Shown piece after piece: positions 9,603 to 18,169 of a stretch of 64,000 nucleotides of DNA. Each line of letters starts with the position of its first letter. Positions within the stretch are counted from its first letter, which is position 1. A program made the translations under genes and the position numbers. Origin of the DNA: Peptostreptococcus sp. D1 (GTDB taxonomy: Bacteria > Bacillota > Clostridia > Peptostreptococcales > Peptostreptococcaceae); NCBI RefSeq assembly GCF_900112955.1, contig NZ_FONP01000001.1, positions 310,001 to 374,000 on the forward strand. The letters run 5' to 3'. The notes below the pieces were generated by a model. It saw only the letters and a program-made list of their open reading frames with translations, was not told where the DNA came from and ran no database searches.

Positions 9603-9657
9603 ATACAACCTCCAGAACTCCTCCAAATAGTTTAAAATACATCATTAAAATAATTAA

Positions 9658-10050
9658 TTATTTTTTTGCCAATAAATCTCTTATCTCAGTCAGTAATTCT
9701 AATTGTGGATCTACTGCTGGTACCTCTTCAACAGCTTCCTCTTCTTTTTTGAACTTACTAGCCGCAGTGTTTATTATCTTTACAAAAGCAAATACACTGA
9801 ATGCTATTATCAGAAAATTGATTATAGCTTGTAAAAATGCTCCATACTCAAGATTTGCACTTCCAACTTTGACAGCCAAGCCTGATATATTAACACCACC
9901 TACTATAATCCCAACTAGTGGCATTATAACCTTTTCAACCAAGGCAGTAACGATAGCACCAAATGCTGCACCTATTACAACCCCAACTGCCATGTCAAGT
10001 ACATTACCTTTCATAGCAAATTCTTTAAATTCCTTCATAAATCCTTTCAT
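9658..10050 (-). CDS. mscL: Large-conductance mechanosensitive channel MscL
   Basis: A 130-aa pentameric channel that opens under hypo-osmotic membrane tension. The family signature is clear: FKEFAMKGNVLDMAVGVVIG forms the N-terminal helix and start of TM1, then AFGAIVTALV and a second TM around 70-95. An acidic then Lys-rich C-terminal bundle helix (EEEAVEEVPAVDPQ...) follows. Start at the ATG at 10050 with GGAGGG upstream; the TTG at 10062 is part of that ribosome binding site. Confidence 0.95.
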   Translation of the reverse strand: MKGFMKEFKEFAMKGNVLDMAVGVVIGAAFGAIVTALVEKVIMPLVGIIVGGVNISGLAVKVGSANLEYGAFLQAIINFLIIAFSVFAFVKIINTAASKFKKEEEAVEEVPAVDPQLELLTEIRDLLAKK

Positions 10051-10113
10051 ATTTCCCTCCAATCCAATATTCTAAACTTATTTTTTTATAAATCATGAAA
10101 TCTATGTTAGTAT

Positions 10114-10122
10114 ATTATACCA
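10114..10122 (-). promoter_or_regulatory. Extended -10 promoter for mscL
   Basis: The minus strand reads TGGTATAAT, an extended -10 (TGnTATAAT), about 65 bp upstream of the mscL start. No good -35 is seen. Confidence 0.5.
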
Positions 10123-10151
10123 CATAAAACTTGTAGATAAACAACTATATA

Positions 10152-11948
10152 TTAAAAATTAATCTGTTGTAAAAAATATCCAATAGTCCTAGAAAATCTA
10201 TTTAAATCCTTGATATATGCGAAATCCTTACCATAAATTTTCTTTTCATGATCCAAAGCTTCCTCCTCGCCAGTAAATATACCTAGCACATTTCTATTAA
10301 GCATTTTTAGATTAAATACCTCTTGAGCAGTATCCTTTATTGCGATGTCACCCTCATAATCCTGAGCATCAACACTTGAAAAGCTTCTCACACCAAGATT
10401 TATCTTATCATTTGGTTTTCCATCACTCAAAACAATAAGGATTTTATTTTCCTCTTCCCTTAAATTCATTTGATTAGAGATGTACTTAAATGCCAAGCCA
10501 TCTCTGTTACTGCCAGATGCTCTAAATTTAAAAATATTTATATTTTTTTCTCTTGAATCATTGTAATCTCTGTATTGCGTTACAACCAAATAATTAAAAA
10601 AATTACAAAAACCTGCTACTCTCGTTGGTATATTTAAAGATGTCAATGCTTCCGCAATAATATATGCCTGTGCAGAAACATACTCTTCCCTTTCCAATTG
10701 TGAAGCCGAAGCATCCAAAAGAATGTCTACCGTAATAGATTCCATTTCAAAGCAATTGTTTTTCACGAAAAGCTTGTCATCATTTAAAAATCTATTTCTC
10801 CAAATTCTTGATGAAATAAGTCTCCCACTATTTGAAAAGCTATCCTCAGCCTCTTCATCAGAAATAAATTTTTTTCTAATAACCTCTTTCAATTCATTTA
10901 TAGTTCTTCTGAAAATCAGCTCATTATCCTTGTAATATTCGTAATTTAATTCTCTTTGATTCTCTATGACTTTTGCAAAATACTGGTCATATTTGCCTTT
11001 TATGAAATTCCCCTCAGTAATGTGAAGCTTGATTCCTTCATGGATACCCGTACTTATGTCTTTTTCAATATTTTCAAGCACAAATTGTGGATAAATCGCC
11101 TCACCATATCTTGATTCCACTATTTTTTCCATCTCGCTTTTAGAGCACTCTAAGCTGTTACTACTAGATTGCTTATCATCTGATTTCTCATCTATTACAG
11201 CTTTATGCTCGTCAATAGCTTTTGTAAATTCAGCAGATTCGATTGAAATCTCGCCTATTAAGTCTTTCGGATTAAATTTTTTTATATGCTTTTTTTTCAT
11301 TTTGAAGTTCAGTCTTTGCTTTTCTTTTTCAGCATCTTCCTTCAATTCATTCTCAGATTTCTCTTCTTCAATTTTCAAAAGCTCAAATTCAGCATCATTC
11401 GAATTTGAATTTCTATAGTTTTTATAAAAATATTTTAGAAAACAGGCATTAAGTACCTTTATAATTTCATCTGTGTCTCTTTCATTATTTCTTTTTCTCA
11501 TAAAGCCTATCATTTCATCAGTAATATCCCTGATTACAACATATTTGCCAATAATCCTTGATGAATAGACAAACTCTATTTCCTCCTCCACAGTCATTTT
11601 TTCAAAATCACAAGTGACATACTTTTCTTCAATTTCTCTATAAAATTTTTCTCTATACTCTTTGGCTCCAGGTCTGTTTCTCAACAGATTTTCCGAAAAG
11701 CAATCATCAAGATAAATTTCAACCAGCTTTAAAAATGCATTCTTTAGACCAGTTTTTGGAATAGTTATTGATAGATATTCTAGCAGTTTTTCCATATTGA
11801 CGTCTTTATACACCTGACCCAACAGCATCATTCTATAAAACTGAAGCTCTTCATTATCATACTCATCAAATAAATTTAAAGCAGGAACAACCGAATAGTC
11901 CTCTGATACCGTCCAAACAATATTCTCATTTCTCAACTTACTATTCAT
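10152..11948 (-). CDS. VWA-domain protein (CobT/NorD-like) partner of a MoxR ATPase
   Basis: A 598-aa protein. The C-terminal third is a von Willebrand A domain with a MIDAS-type start in VDILLDASASQ (Asp, then D-x-S-x-S-like spacing), and ILIVLSDGKPND near the end. The middle is strongly charged (Lys/Glu-rich, about residues 185-260), as in CobT and NorD. Such proteins work with MoxR-type AAA+ ATPases to insert metals into, or remodel, a target enzyme. The ATPase gene lies 18 bp upstream. No chelatase or reductase target is adjacent, so the client is unknown. Confidence 0.78.
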   Translation of the reverse strand: MNSKLRNENIVWTVSEDYSVVPALNLFDEYDNEELQFYRMMLLGQVYKDVNMEKLLEYLSITIPKTGLKNAFLKLVEIYLDDCFSENLLRNRPGAKEYREKFYREIEEKYVTCDFEKMTVEEEIEFVYSSRIIGKYVVIRDITDEMIGFMRKRNNERDTDEIIKVLNACFLKYFYKNYRNSNSNDAEFELLKIEEEKSENELKEDAEKEKQRLNFKMKKKHIKKFNPKDLIGEISIESAEFTKAIDEHKAVIDEKSDDKQSSSNSLECSKSEMEKIVESRYGEAIYPQFVLENIEKDISTGIHEGIKLHITEGNFIKGKYDQYFAKVIENQRELNYEYYKDNELIFRRTINELKEVIRKKFISDEEAEDSFSNSGRLISSRIWRNRFLNDDKLFVKNNCFEMESITVDILLDASASQLEREEYVSAQAYIIAEALTSLNIPTRVAGFCNFFNYLVVTQYRDYNDSREKNINIFKFRASGSNRDGLAFKYISNQMNLREEENKILIVLSDGKPNDKINLGVRSFSSVDAQDYEGDIAIKDTAQEVFNLKMLNRNVLGIFTGEEEALDHEKKIYGKDFAYIKDLNRFSRTIGYFLQQINF

Positions 11949-11966
11949 AATTCTCCTACCATTTCT

Positions 11967-12917
11967 CTAATAAAAATCAACTATTTTCTGATCAACATTC
12001 TTGAACACTTCTTTGTATGACACATCTTTTCCAAACAAAGTGTTGATGACATCTTCTACTACTTCTCTCTCATAGCTATCAAAGGTTTTATTTACCACAC
12101 CCATATCAAGCGCCTGTCTTGCAGTTAATCCATGCTTCATAGTTTCAATACTTGAAAGCAATCCTCTCATATCGACTGACTTTGATGAAATTTCTGCATT
12201 GAGTGATTTGGTTTGAAGATCCATAAATAATTTTGTGAACAAGCCTAAAAACTCTTCATTTAAATCAAACTCATTTTCCAAAATCAGCTTGAAGTTGTCC
12301 TCTGAAATAGTTGGAACATCGATAACCAAAAATCTTGAAACCAATGCCTCATTTAACTCCTTTGTACCTATATATCCATAGTTCATAGTTCCAATAAATC
12401 TAGTCGCATCGTGCATATCAAGCTTGCTATAGCCTGGAACATCGATAATTCTTCTATAATCAAGCGCCGAGTAAATAACTGATAGAGAATCATTTTTTGC
12501 CATGTTGATTTCATCAAAAACCGCAAAACCACCATATTCTGAGACGCTATAGACAGGACCTTTTCTCAGAACAACCTCATTATTAACAAAGGTATCACTT
12601 CCAAGAAGGCTTCCACTATCAGATGTTATATTCATAGATATATTCCACAATGGTCTACCAAAAAGAAATGCCAGATTCTCCGATAGAACATTTTTTCCAG
12701 TTGCCTTTGGACCTGTCAGCAAAATGTTATAGCCTGATAGCAATGCTGCAATTGATTTACTCAATACTTCTCCACCATAATACTTGTATCTTGGAGATGG
12801 AACTCTTCCAGCTACACTTTCATCTACTTTATAATATTTTTTAAACTGATCTAACTCAATCAGTAATTTTTCAGGTACTCCTTGTTTTAATAAAAAATCT
12901 TTCATATCTATCCTCAC
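11967..12917 (-). CDS. MoxR/CbbQ-type AAA+ ATPase
   Basis: A 316-aa AAA+ ATPase. Walker A is LLTGPKATGKN, Walker B is GGFAVFDEINMA, and sensor 1 is in RFIGTMNYGY, with an arginine-finger region at ALVSRFLVIDVP. The sequence resembles the MoxR/NirQ/CbbQ branch that cooperates with VWA proteins. It starts a two-gene operon with the VWA protein, most likely acting as a chaperone or chelatase-like activator of an unidentified enzyme. The start ATG has a weak ribosome binding site. Confidence 0.82.
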   Translation of the reverse strand: MRIDMKDFLLKQGVPEKLLIELDQFKKYYKVDESVAGRVPSPRYKYYGGEVLSKSIAALLSGYNILLTGPKATGKNVLSENLAFLFGRPLWNISMNITSDSGSLLGSDTFVNNEVVLRKGPVYSVSEYGGFAVFDEINMAKNDSLSVIYSALDYRRIIDVPGYSKLDMHDATRFIGTMNYGYIGTKELNEALVSRFLVIDVPTISEDNFKLILENEFDLNEEFLGLFTKLFMDLQTKSLNAEISSKSVDMRGLLSSIETMKHGLTARQALDMGVVNKTFDSYEREVVEDVINTLFGKDVSYKEVFKNVDQKIVDFY

Positions 12918-13217
12918 ATAATAATTATTTTATACATATCTATAATACCCTATTTTTAATAAATAGCAACAAAAAAATGCCTGACTCATAAGAGTTATCC
13001 ATACAATACAAATAATTTTCCTCACTATAATATAATGTGTCTGCGACGATTATTTGGAACACAACTAATTTTCCATTAATCATCGGCTTTCCATTAACTT
13101 TCTATTAGTTGAAATTACTTGACACGTCAAATAAAATATGTTAAGATGAAATTGAAATAATCGCGATTAGTATTGGTTGTATTTTTAATATTAAGTACTT
13201 TGAAAGGAGTTCTAATT
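12918..13217. other. Divergent intergenic region
   Basis: AT-rich, no gene seen. It must hold the promoters of the MoxR operon (minus) and of the amidase-like gene (plus); only the latter is clear, at 13119-13147. Confidence 0.5.
13119..13147 (+). promoter_or_regulatory. Sigma-A promoter of the amidase-like gene
   Basis: TTGACA (13119-13124), a 17-bp spacer and TAAGAT (13142-13147). The -35 lies in a small dyad, TTGACACGTCAA, which could also be an operator half-site pair. Confidence 0.65.
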
Positions 13218-14399
13218 ATGAATAAAAAGATCGTATTTTTATCAATTGTATAAGTATTTTCTATGTGTACAGGCATATACTCCATTGATTTGAATCGCTC
13301 AGGAAAACGTATGCTTTATCATGCTAACATAGGTAAGGACAATTTAAATCTGACAGATGATATCAACTCTAAACTTAATCAGATTATTAGAAATAGCAGT
13401 GCAAATAGTAATATATATGTTGCACGAAATAAAATGAATGACATGCTATATGGTGAAGACGCAACTAATATAAGAAAATCTTTTATTAGCTTTGTTAGAG
13501 ATAATGATTTAAGCGAACAAGAGGCAAAGAACTTTTTGGACTATATTTATGAAATAGGTGATTATTTTGAACCAAATTCGTATGATATTAAGATAGCTTT
13601 TAATGAATATGTAATGAATCGTTTTTTGAACGAAAACTTTGTTGATGGAATAGAAACGTTTGATGAAGCAAAAATGAAGTATATTATTCAACATTATGAT
13701 GAGTTAAAACAGCAGTATTATTATTTAGAGGAGGAAGAGTATGTGGATTTGCTATACTCGTTAATGACCAGACTAAATGATTTTTCAAATAATGTAAACA
13801 GCGAACTGATATCTGATATATCTAGTAAATCTGAATATTTTAAAAAATACAATGTGGATTTAATTTCAACAAGAGCCTTACCAAGTTATAATGCAAAAGG
13901 TGCTGTAGAATATGCAAAAGCAAATTTAAAAAGAACAGCACCTGGATACTATAATTTTCATCAAGATGGCGGAGATTGTGCGAATTTCATTTCACAGTGT
14001 TTGTATGAGGGCGGCGGAATGGAAATGAGAGAAGTAAATGGAGACAAGTATAATAATAGTAATTGGTACTATTATGGTAATGGAAACAGTTTCCCTTATA
14101 AATATTCAGCCACATGGGCACAAGCAAGTAACTTTAAACATCATTGGGGAGCAAGAGCTGGAATTTCGGTACATGATGTACCTAAAGATACAAGTCGCAT
14201 CTATTTTAGAACAGAGTATGGAACTCCTATTTCCATAATAAGAAAAAATACGGGACAGGCTAGACACACTATAATTGTAGGTGGTAAGAGGGGTACAAAT
14301 GACTATTGGTACTATGACCATTCTGGCGGTAACTTTGATAATTCATTATTAAAAAGAGTGAGAGGCGAAAAAATAGTTCAAGAAACACTTACATTTTAA
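13218..14399 (+). pseudogene. Secreted amidase_6-domain protein, interrupted by an in-frame TAA in its signal peptide
   Basis: A strong AAAGGAG site lies 8 nt before an ATG at 13218 that encodes MNKKIVFLSIV. A TAA at 13251-13253 then interrupts, and the same frame continues open for another 382 codons (VFSMCTGIYS...). An internal ATG at 13263 has no ribosome binding site and would lose most of the signal peptide. The C-terminal half is a putative amidase domain of the amidase_6 type: DCANFISQCLYEGG holds the likely catalytic Cys, and ARHTIIVGG the His. The N-terminal half is a helical domain shared with the broken gene at 14975. It is probably inactive unless the stop is read through. Confidence 0.75.
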
Positions 14400-14501
14400 A
14401 GAACGGCTAATCAAATATCAATAATAAATAAGTTTTGCATTGATATTCTTACATAACAAATAAGCTTGATTGAATATTTTTAAAAAAATATAATAATAAA
14501 A

Positions 14502-14850
14502 CTAAATATTTGGAACATAAATTTCTTGATTTCTTAGTACCGTGAATATAATATTTGTCATTTTCATTGCTACAACTCCTGTAACTGTACCAATTTCTTT
14601 GGCTTTGTTTATACCAACATATCCCTTGCTACATTTACAAAGTAAGTTACCAACTTCCTCAGCGGAAATAGCTAGCATATCTTCTAGTAAAGGATATTTT
14701 AACAATAGTTCCTTTGGAGTAACACCATATAATTTTGAAAATAGACTTGAGTACTCTGGAAAAACTTTGCCAAGTATGGCGACAAGCTTTCTTTTCCAGT
14801 ATGAACATTCATAAACTAAGGCAAATACTATATCTAGTTAAATTTCTAAT
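14502..14850 (-). pseudogene. Degenerate, internally deleted IS110-family transposase remnant
   Basis: Minus-strand translation gives RNLTRYS, then after a frameshift WKRKLVAILGKVFPEYSSLF and KYPLLEDMLAISAEEVGNLL. This matches the middle of the intact IS110 transposase at 46717 (RNLSRFRSY, LKRKTIALLDQVFPEYASSF). It then jumps into the extreme C-terminus (VVAMKMTNIIFTVLRNQEIY, against AVARKLCHTIFAVLTKNEPY). The N-terminal DEDD half and the Ser-containing C-terminal core are missing. It sits between two broken paralogues, so an old insertion may have damaged this locus. Confidence 0.7.
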
Positions 14851-14974
14851 AACAAATATATTTTCATCAGAAAAATTAGATATAGAAAACTCTCCATAAC
14901 ATAAAAAAATAGAGAACAAAAAAGAAAAAAGTAGTATTAGCTACAACTATATTATACAGGGATGGTGTAGTATT

Positions 14975-15579
14975 ATGAAAAAGATATTGATTACTTGTCT
15001 AGTAGTTGCTACAGTGGTAATAGTTGCAGCTGTATCAATGAATGTAGTAAAGAATTATAATAATAGAGAATATGGTAAATTGGTAAATGAAATGCAACAA
15101 CCATAAATACTCAGAAATTATTTATGGATGAGTTTAAGAAACTTGAAGTTTCAGAAGAATATGACAAAGAAGAATTACTGAACTTCATTGATAAAATGGA
15201 AACTTTCTATTCTATGTTAGAAAGAATGAACTATTTTGACGGAGATATAGGAAAAGAGGAAAACGATTATAAAAAATTTTCTAATCTGATAATCGAAAAT
15301 AATGCTCTTGATCCTAGTTTGAACAATATAAAAATTAACTACAATGAATATGTGATATATTCTGTTTTGAAAAAAAATAGTAACTTTGAGGTGAAAGATA
15401 TTCAATACTTAATAGAAAATTTTCATATTGTTAGAGAAAGGTTGAGATATTTAAATATTAATGAAGTGAAAGATTTATATAATTCAATGATAGATACCCA
15501 TATAGAAAATCAGCAGGAAAAGAAGTTGTTTATGGATAAAACAAACAAGATTTTTGATAATATTCTTATGGTAAAATAA
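14975..15579 (+). pseudogene. Frameshifted paralogue of the amidase gene's N-terminal domain
   Basis: An ATG at 14975 opens a signal-peptide/TM segment (MKKILITCLVVATVVIVAAV) and runs to a stop at 15104. The +2 frame is open from 15091 and continues through QKLFMDEFKKLEVSEEYDKE to 15579. Joining the frames aligns with the neighbour: NTQKLF with NIRKSF, INYNEYVIYSVL with IAFNEYVMNRFL, and VKDLYNSMI with YVDLLYSLM. It lacks the amidase domain. So it is a broken secreted helical protein related to the gene at 13218. The ribosome binding site is weak. Confidence 0.65.
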
Positions 15580-15620
15580 AAATTCTAGTTTGTATTGGTT
15601 GATTAGTATAAAATAAGTAT

Positions 15621-15672
15621 GGCATACCCACATTCTCCACAGTATGAAAATGAATGTAGGGTATGTCTTTTT
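15621..15672 (+). terminator. Rho-independent terminator
   Basis: GGCATACCCACATTC pairs with GAATGTAGGGTATGTC (one bulge), followed by TTTTT, 40 bp after the frameshifted gene. Confidence 0.8.
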
Positions 15673-15674
15673 AT

Positions 15675-15716
15675 GGTTGTATAATATTTAGCGTTGATTG
15701 TAAATATTATACAACC
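15675..15716. repeat. Perfect 16-bp inverted repeat
   Basis: GGTTGTATAATATTTA and TAAATATTATACAACC with a 10-nt loop lie between convergent genes. It may end the Fe-S protein transcript, but it lacks a T-run on the minus strand. Confidence 0.6.
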
Positions 15717-15740
15717 TGTTTAAAACACATTCTGTAATAA

Positions 15741-16865
15741 TTATTTAAAAGCATATTTGGCTCTATTTATTAGCGAATTGCCTGTACTATCTTCTTCAAT
15801 ATCTAAAATATCGCTCAAAACGTGTTTTGTCGCTATATTCTCCATTCTAAAGAAACCAACACACGTTGCACAATATGTATACAGAATCTCACCTTTTAAC
15901 TGCTCTTTTATGTCGGTTCTAAATCCTCTTGAAAGTTCGCCTTCTCTGGCAGAAGCACATCCACCAGCACCACAGCACTGTTCTCTAAGAGCATTTATTT
16001 TTCCATCCTTATAAAATGACCTTACAACACCAAATAATTCATTGCTTTCTCTATCCGGACATGGTCTAAAAAAAGAAAATACCTTATCATCATGCCCAAC
16101 ACCATTCACATCTTTATCAAACGCTTTGTGTTCATCGCCGAGTAATCCAATATCAGCATCAAGTTCAATTAGCTTCGAATAAATATCGACTATTTTTACG
16201 TTTAATTTTCCTTTTAGAAAATAGTAACAGTTCGGACATACCATAATCAATTCCTCTATACCATTTTCTTTAAGTCGTCTATTGAGTGCTTCGATAATAT
16301 TTTTTTCTTTGTCCTCAAACCCAAGCTCAGAAATTGGCTTACCACAACAATCAAAAATAGCACCTATTCCATACTTGCTCATCAAGTCAATCAATTTATC
16401 AGCAGTTTTGGGCAAATATGAAAGAAAATTACAGCCAGTGAAAATGGCACTTTTGCCTACCCTTGCACGCCTATAATTTTTGAACAAATAATTCTTTTTT
16501 TCCCAAATTATTCCGTTGTATCCCTTAAAATTTATCTTTCCCTTATTCGCTCTCAAATGCTTCCTTCTCATTGAAATCGCAATTTTTCTTCCATCTATAT
16601 CCTTTGGACATACAATTTTGCACCTTCCGCATAAGAAGCAATTGTACGCCAAATCCTGTCTACTTTCAAAATCTGATAAATCCATCCTATATTTTGATAG
16701 AAATGTACAATTTTTTGTGCATAACCCACAATGAATACATTCCATTGAGTACCTTTTTCCTTCACTTGAGCTTTTATCATTAGTATCGACACATTTTTCT
16801 GTAATTTCACCCAAGCTACATCTATCTGTAATTTCGTCTAATATAATTCCTGAATTTTTTTCCAC
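15741..16865 (-). CDS. (Fe-S)-binding protein with two 4Fe-4S clusters and CCG domains
   Basis: A redox protein of the GlpC/LutA/HdrD-like type. The N-terminal third has two ferredoxin motifs: CIHCGLCTKNC and CFLCGRCKIVCPKD. The rest holds two cysteine-rich CCG domains (FDCCGKPISELGF and QCCGAGGCASAREGE), which in heterodisulfide-reductase relatives bind an unusual cluster. It is probably membrane-associated electron transfer, linked to the membrane protein encoded upstream. The preferred start is the GTG at 16865, 7 nt after AGGAGG; the ATG at 16871 is too close to that site. Electron donor and acceptor unknown. Confidence 0.78.
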   Translation of the reverse strand: MEKNSGIILDEITDRCSLGEITEKCVDTNDKSSSEGKRYSMECIHCGLCTKNCTFLSKYRMDLSDFESRQDLAYNCFLCGRCKIVCPKDIDGRKIAISMRRKHLRANKGKINFKGYNGIIWEKKNYLFKNYRRARVGKSAIFTGCNFLSYLPKTADKLIDLMSKYGIGAIFDCCGKPISELGFEDKEKNIIEALNRRLKENGIEELIMVCPNCYYFLKGKLNVKIVDIYSKLIELDADIGLLGDEHKAFDKDVNGVGHDDKVFSFFRPCPDRESNELFGVVRSFYKDGKINALREQCCGAGGCASAREGELSRGFRTDIKEQLKGEILYTYCATCVGFFRMENIATKHVLSDILDIEEDSTGNSLINRAKYAFK

Positions 16866-16884
16866 GACCATCCCTCCTTATTTA

Positions 16885-17634
16885 TTATCTTTGATCATGT
16901 CTTTTTGTCGCATATTTTCCAAGTAAAACAGACACGACCATCAACATAATCAATAAGATGATGGATACGACAAACTCTGGCGATTTCACATCTAATAGCT
17001 TATCGCCGACATTGATAAACACCAAAGTTCCCGGTAATATTCCTATCGCTGTTGCTAGAGAATAATTTAAAAAGCTTATATTTGTCAATCCAGCAGCATA
17101 GTTAATTACATTATACGGCATAATAGGTATCAGCCTGCAAATAAAAATAATTATAAATCCCTGCCTGCCCTCCGATTCCATAAAAAGCTTCCACCACTTT
17201 TCTGGCAATTTTTTCTCCAAGTAGCTTCTAACCATATCCTTTGCAAGAACTTTGGCTATAATAAACATCAGTGAGCTATTGATTATCGCACCAATCAATG
17301 TAAAAACAGTACCCTCAATCAACCCAAATGAAAGTCCACCGGCAAGAGCCAATACCGGGACTGGAAAAAAGAAAATCGGCAGCAATGCCCATACGAACAT
17401 ATATGCAATTGGAGCCAAAGCCCCAAAATTTGAAATCCAGACTCTAATATTTTGAGCCGTTATGTTACTCAAATATCTTTTATATATAATTACTAAAAAA
17501 ATCAATCCAATAACAATCGTAGCCTTTTTTATTAAATTTGAATTTTTAATTTTCTCCTCTGTATTTTCATTTTTTATACTTTTATCATTTATACTTTTAT
17601 CCACAATTTCTACTGTTTTTTTACTTTCTTCCAT
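16885..17634 (-). CDS. TVP38/TMEM64-family (VTT domain) membrane protein
   Basis: A 249-aa protein. After a charged cytosolic N-terminus come about six hydrophobic segments with the VTT/DedA-like core: FGALAPIAYMFVWALLPIFF, then FPVPVLALAGGLSFG, and the reentrant CRLIPIMPYNVINYAAGLT. Members move lipids (scramblase-like) or are implicated in small-ion or selenite transport. It lies 19 bp upstream of the Fe-S protein gene in one operon, so the two may form a membrane redox unit. Confidence 0.82.
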   Translation of the reverse strand: MEESKKTVEIVDKSINDKSIKNENTEEKIKNSNLIKKATIVIGLIFLVIIYKRYLSNITAQNIRVWISNFGALAPIAYMFVWALLPIFFFPVPVLALAGGLSFGLIEGTVFTLIGAIINSSLMFIIAKVLAKDMVRSYLEKKLPEKWWKLFMESEGRQGFIIIFICRLIPIMPYNVINYAAGLTNISFLNYSLATAIGILPGTLVFINVGDKLLDVKSPEFVVSIILLIMLMVVSVLLGKYATKRHDQR

Positions 17635-17682
17635 AGTTTATCTCAAAACCTCTCTACATATATTTACCTCATCGTAATAACT

Positions 17683-17711
17683 ATTCTACTCAATAATTAC
17701 CTTTTATTCAA
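17683..17711 (-). promoter_or_regulatory. Promoter for the VTT/Fe-S operon
   Basis: Minus strand: TTGAAT (17706-17711), 17-bp spacer, TAGAAT (17683-17688). A TAATTATTGA direct repeat overlaps it. The rest of the gap 17712-18169 is AT-rich, with no gene or convincing riboswitch. Confidence 0.5.
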
Positions 17712-18169
17712 TAATTATAATTCATTTCCTATCATTTAAACCAACACTATAGTTTTTTTTGATAACCAGCAACTATATATATAGAAAAAACAAATTAATA
17801 AATCCATTATCTAACAAAAATTTTTTCTGATTTTTAAAATTTATTCATTTCAATTCACAATATCAGATACTAACATTTACTTATATGAAAAACCTAATGA
17901 AACTAAAATATATCTCGGTTAACTTTTTATATTAATAACATTTCGAATATAAATACCAGAAAAGTATTAACTATATTCATTATTCAGAATATTGCGATAT
18001 GTTATCTTTATTCAAGAAAACGTTTATTCAAATATATTTTTTGACTAAAATCGATCAAAACATATAGACATATATTTAAGCATATGATAAACTATTTATA
18101 GTAATCGTATTATATTTTAAGTTATTTTAAAATATACTTTATTTTTATTTGCAAAAAAGGAGAAAAGAT

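Noticed and set aside
14542-14814. 90-codon plus-strand frame between the two amidase-related genes
   Set aside because: It is the antisense of the IS110 remnant, whose minus-strand translation aligns with a known family.
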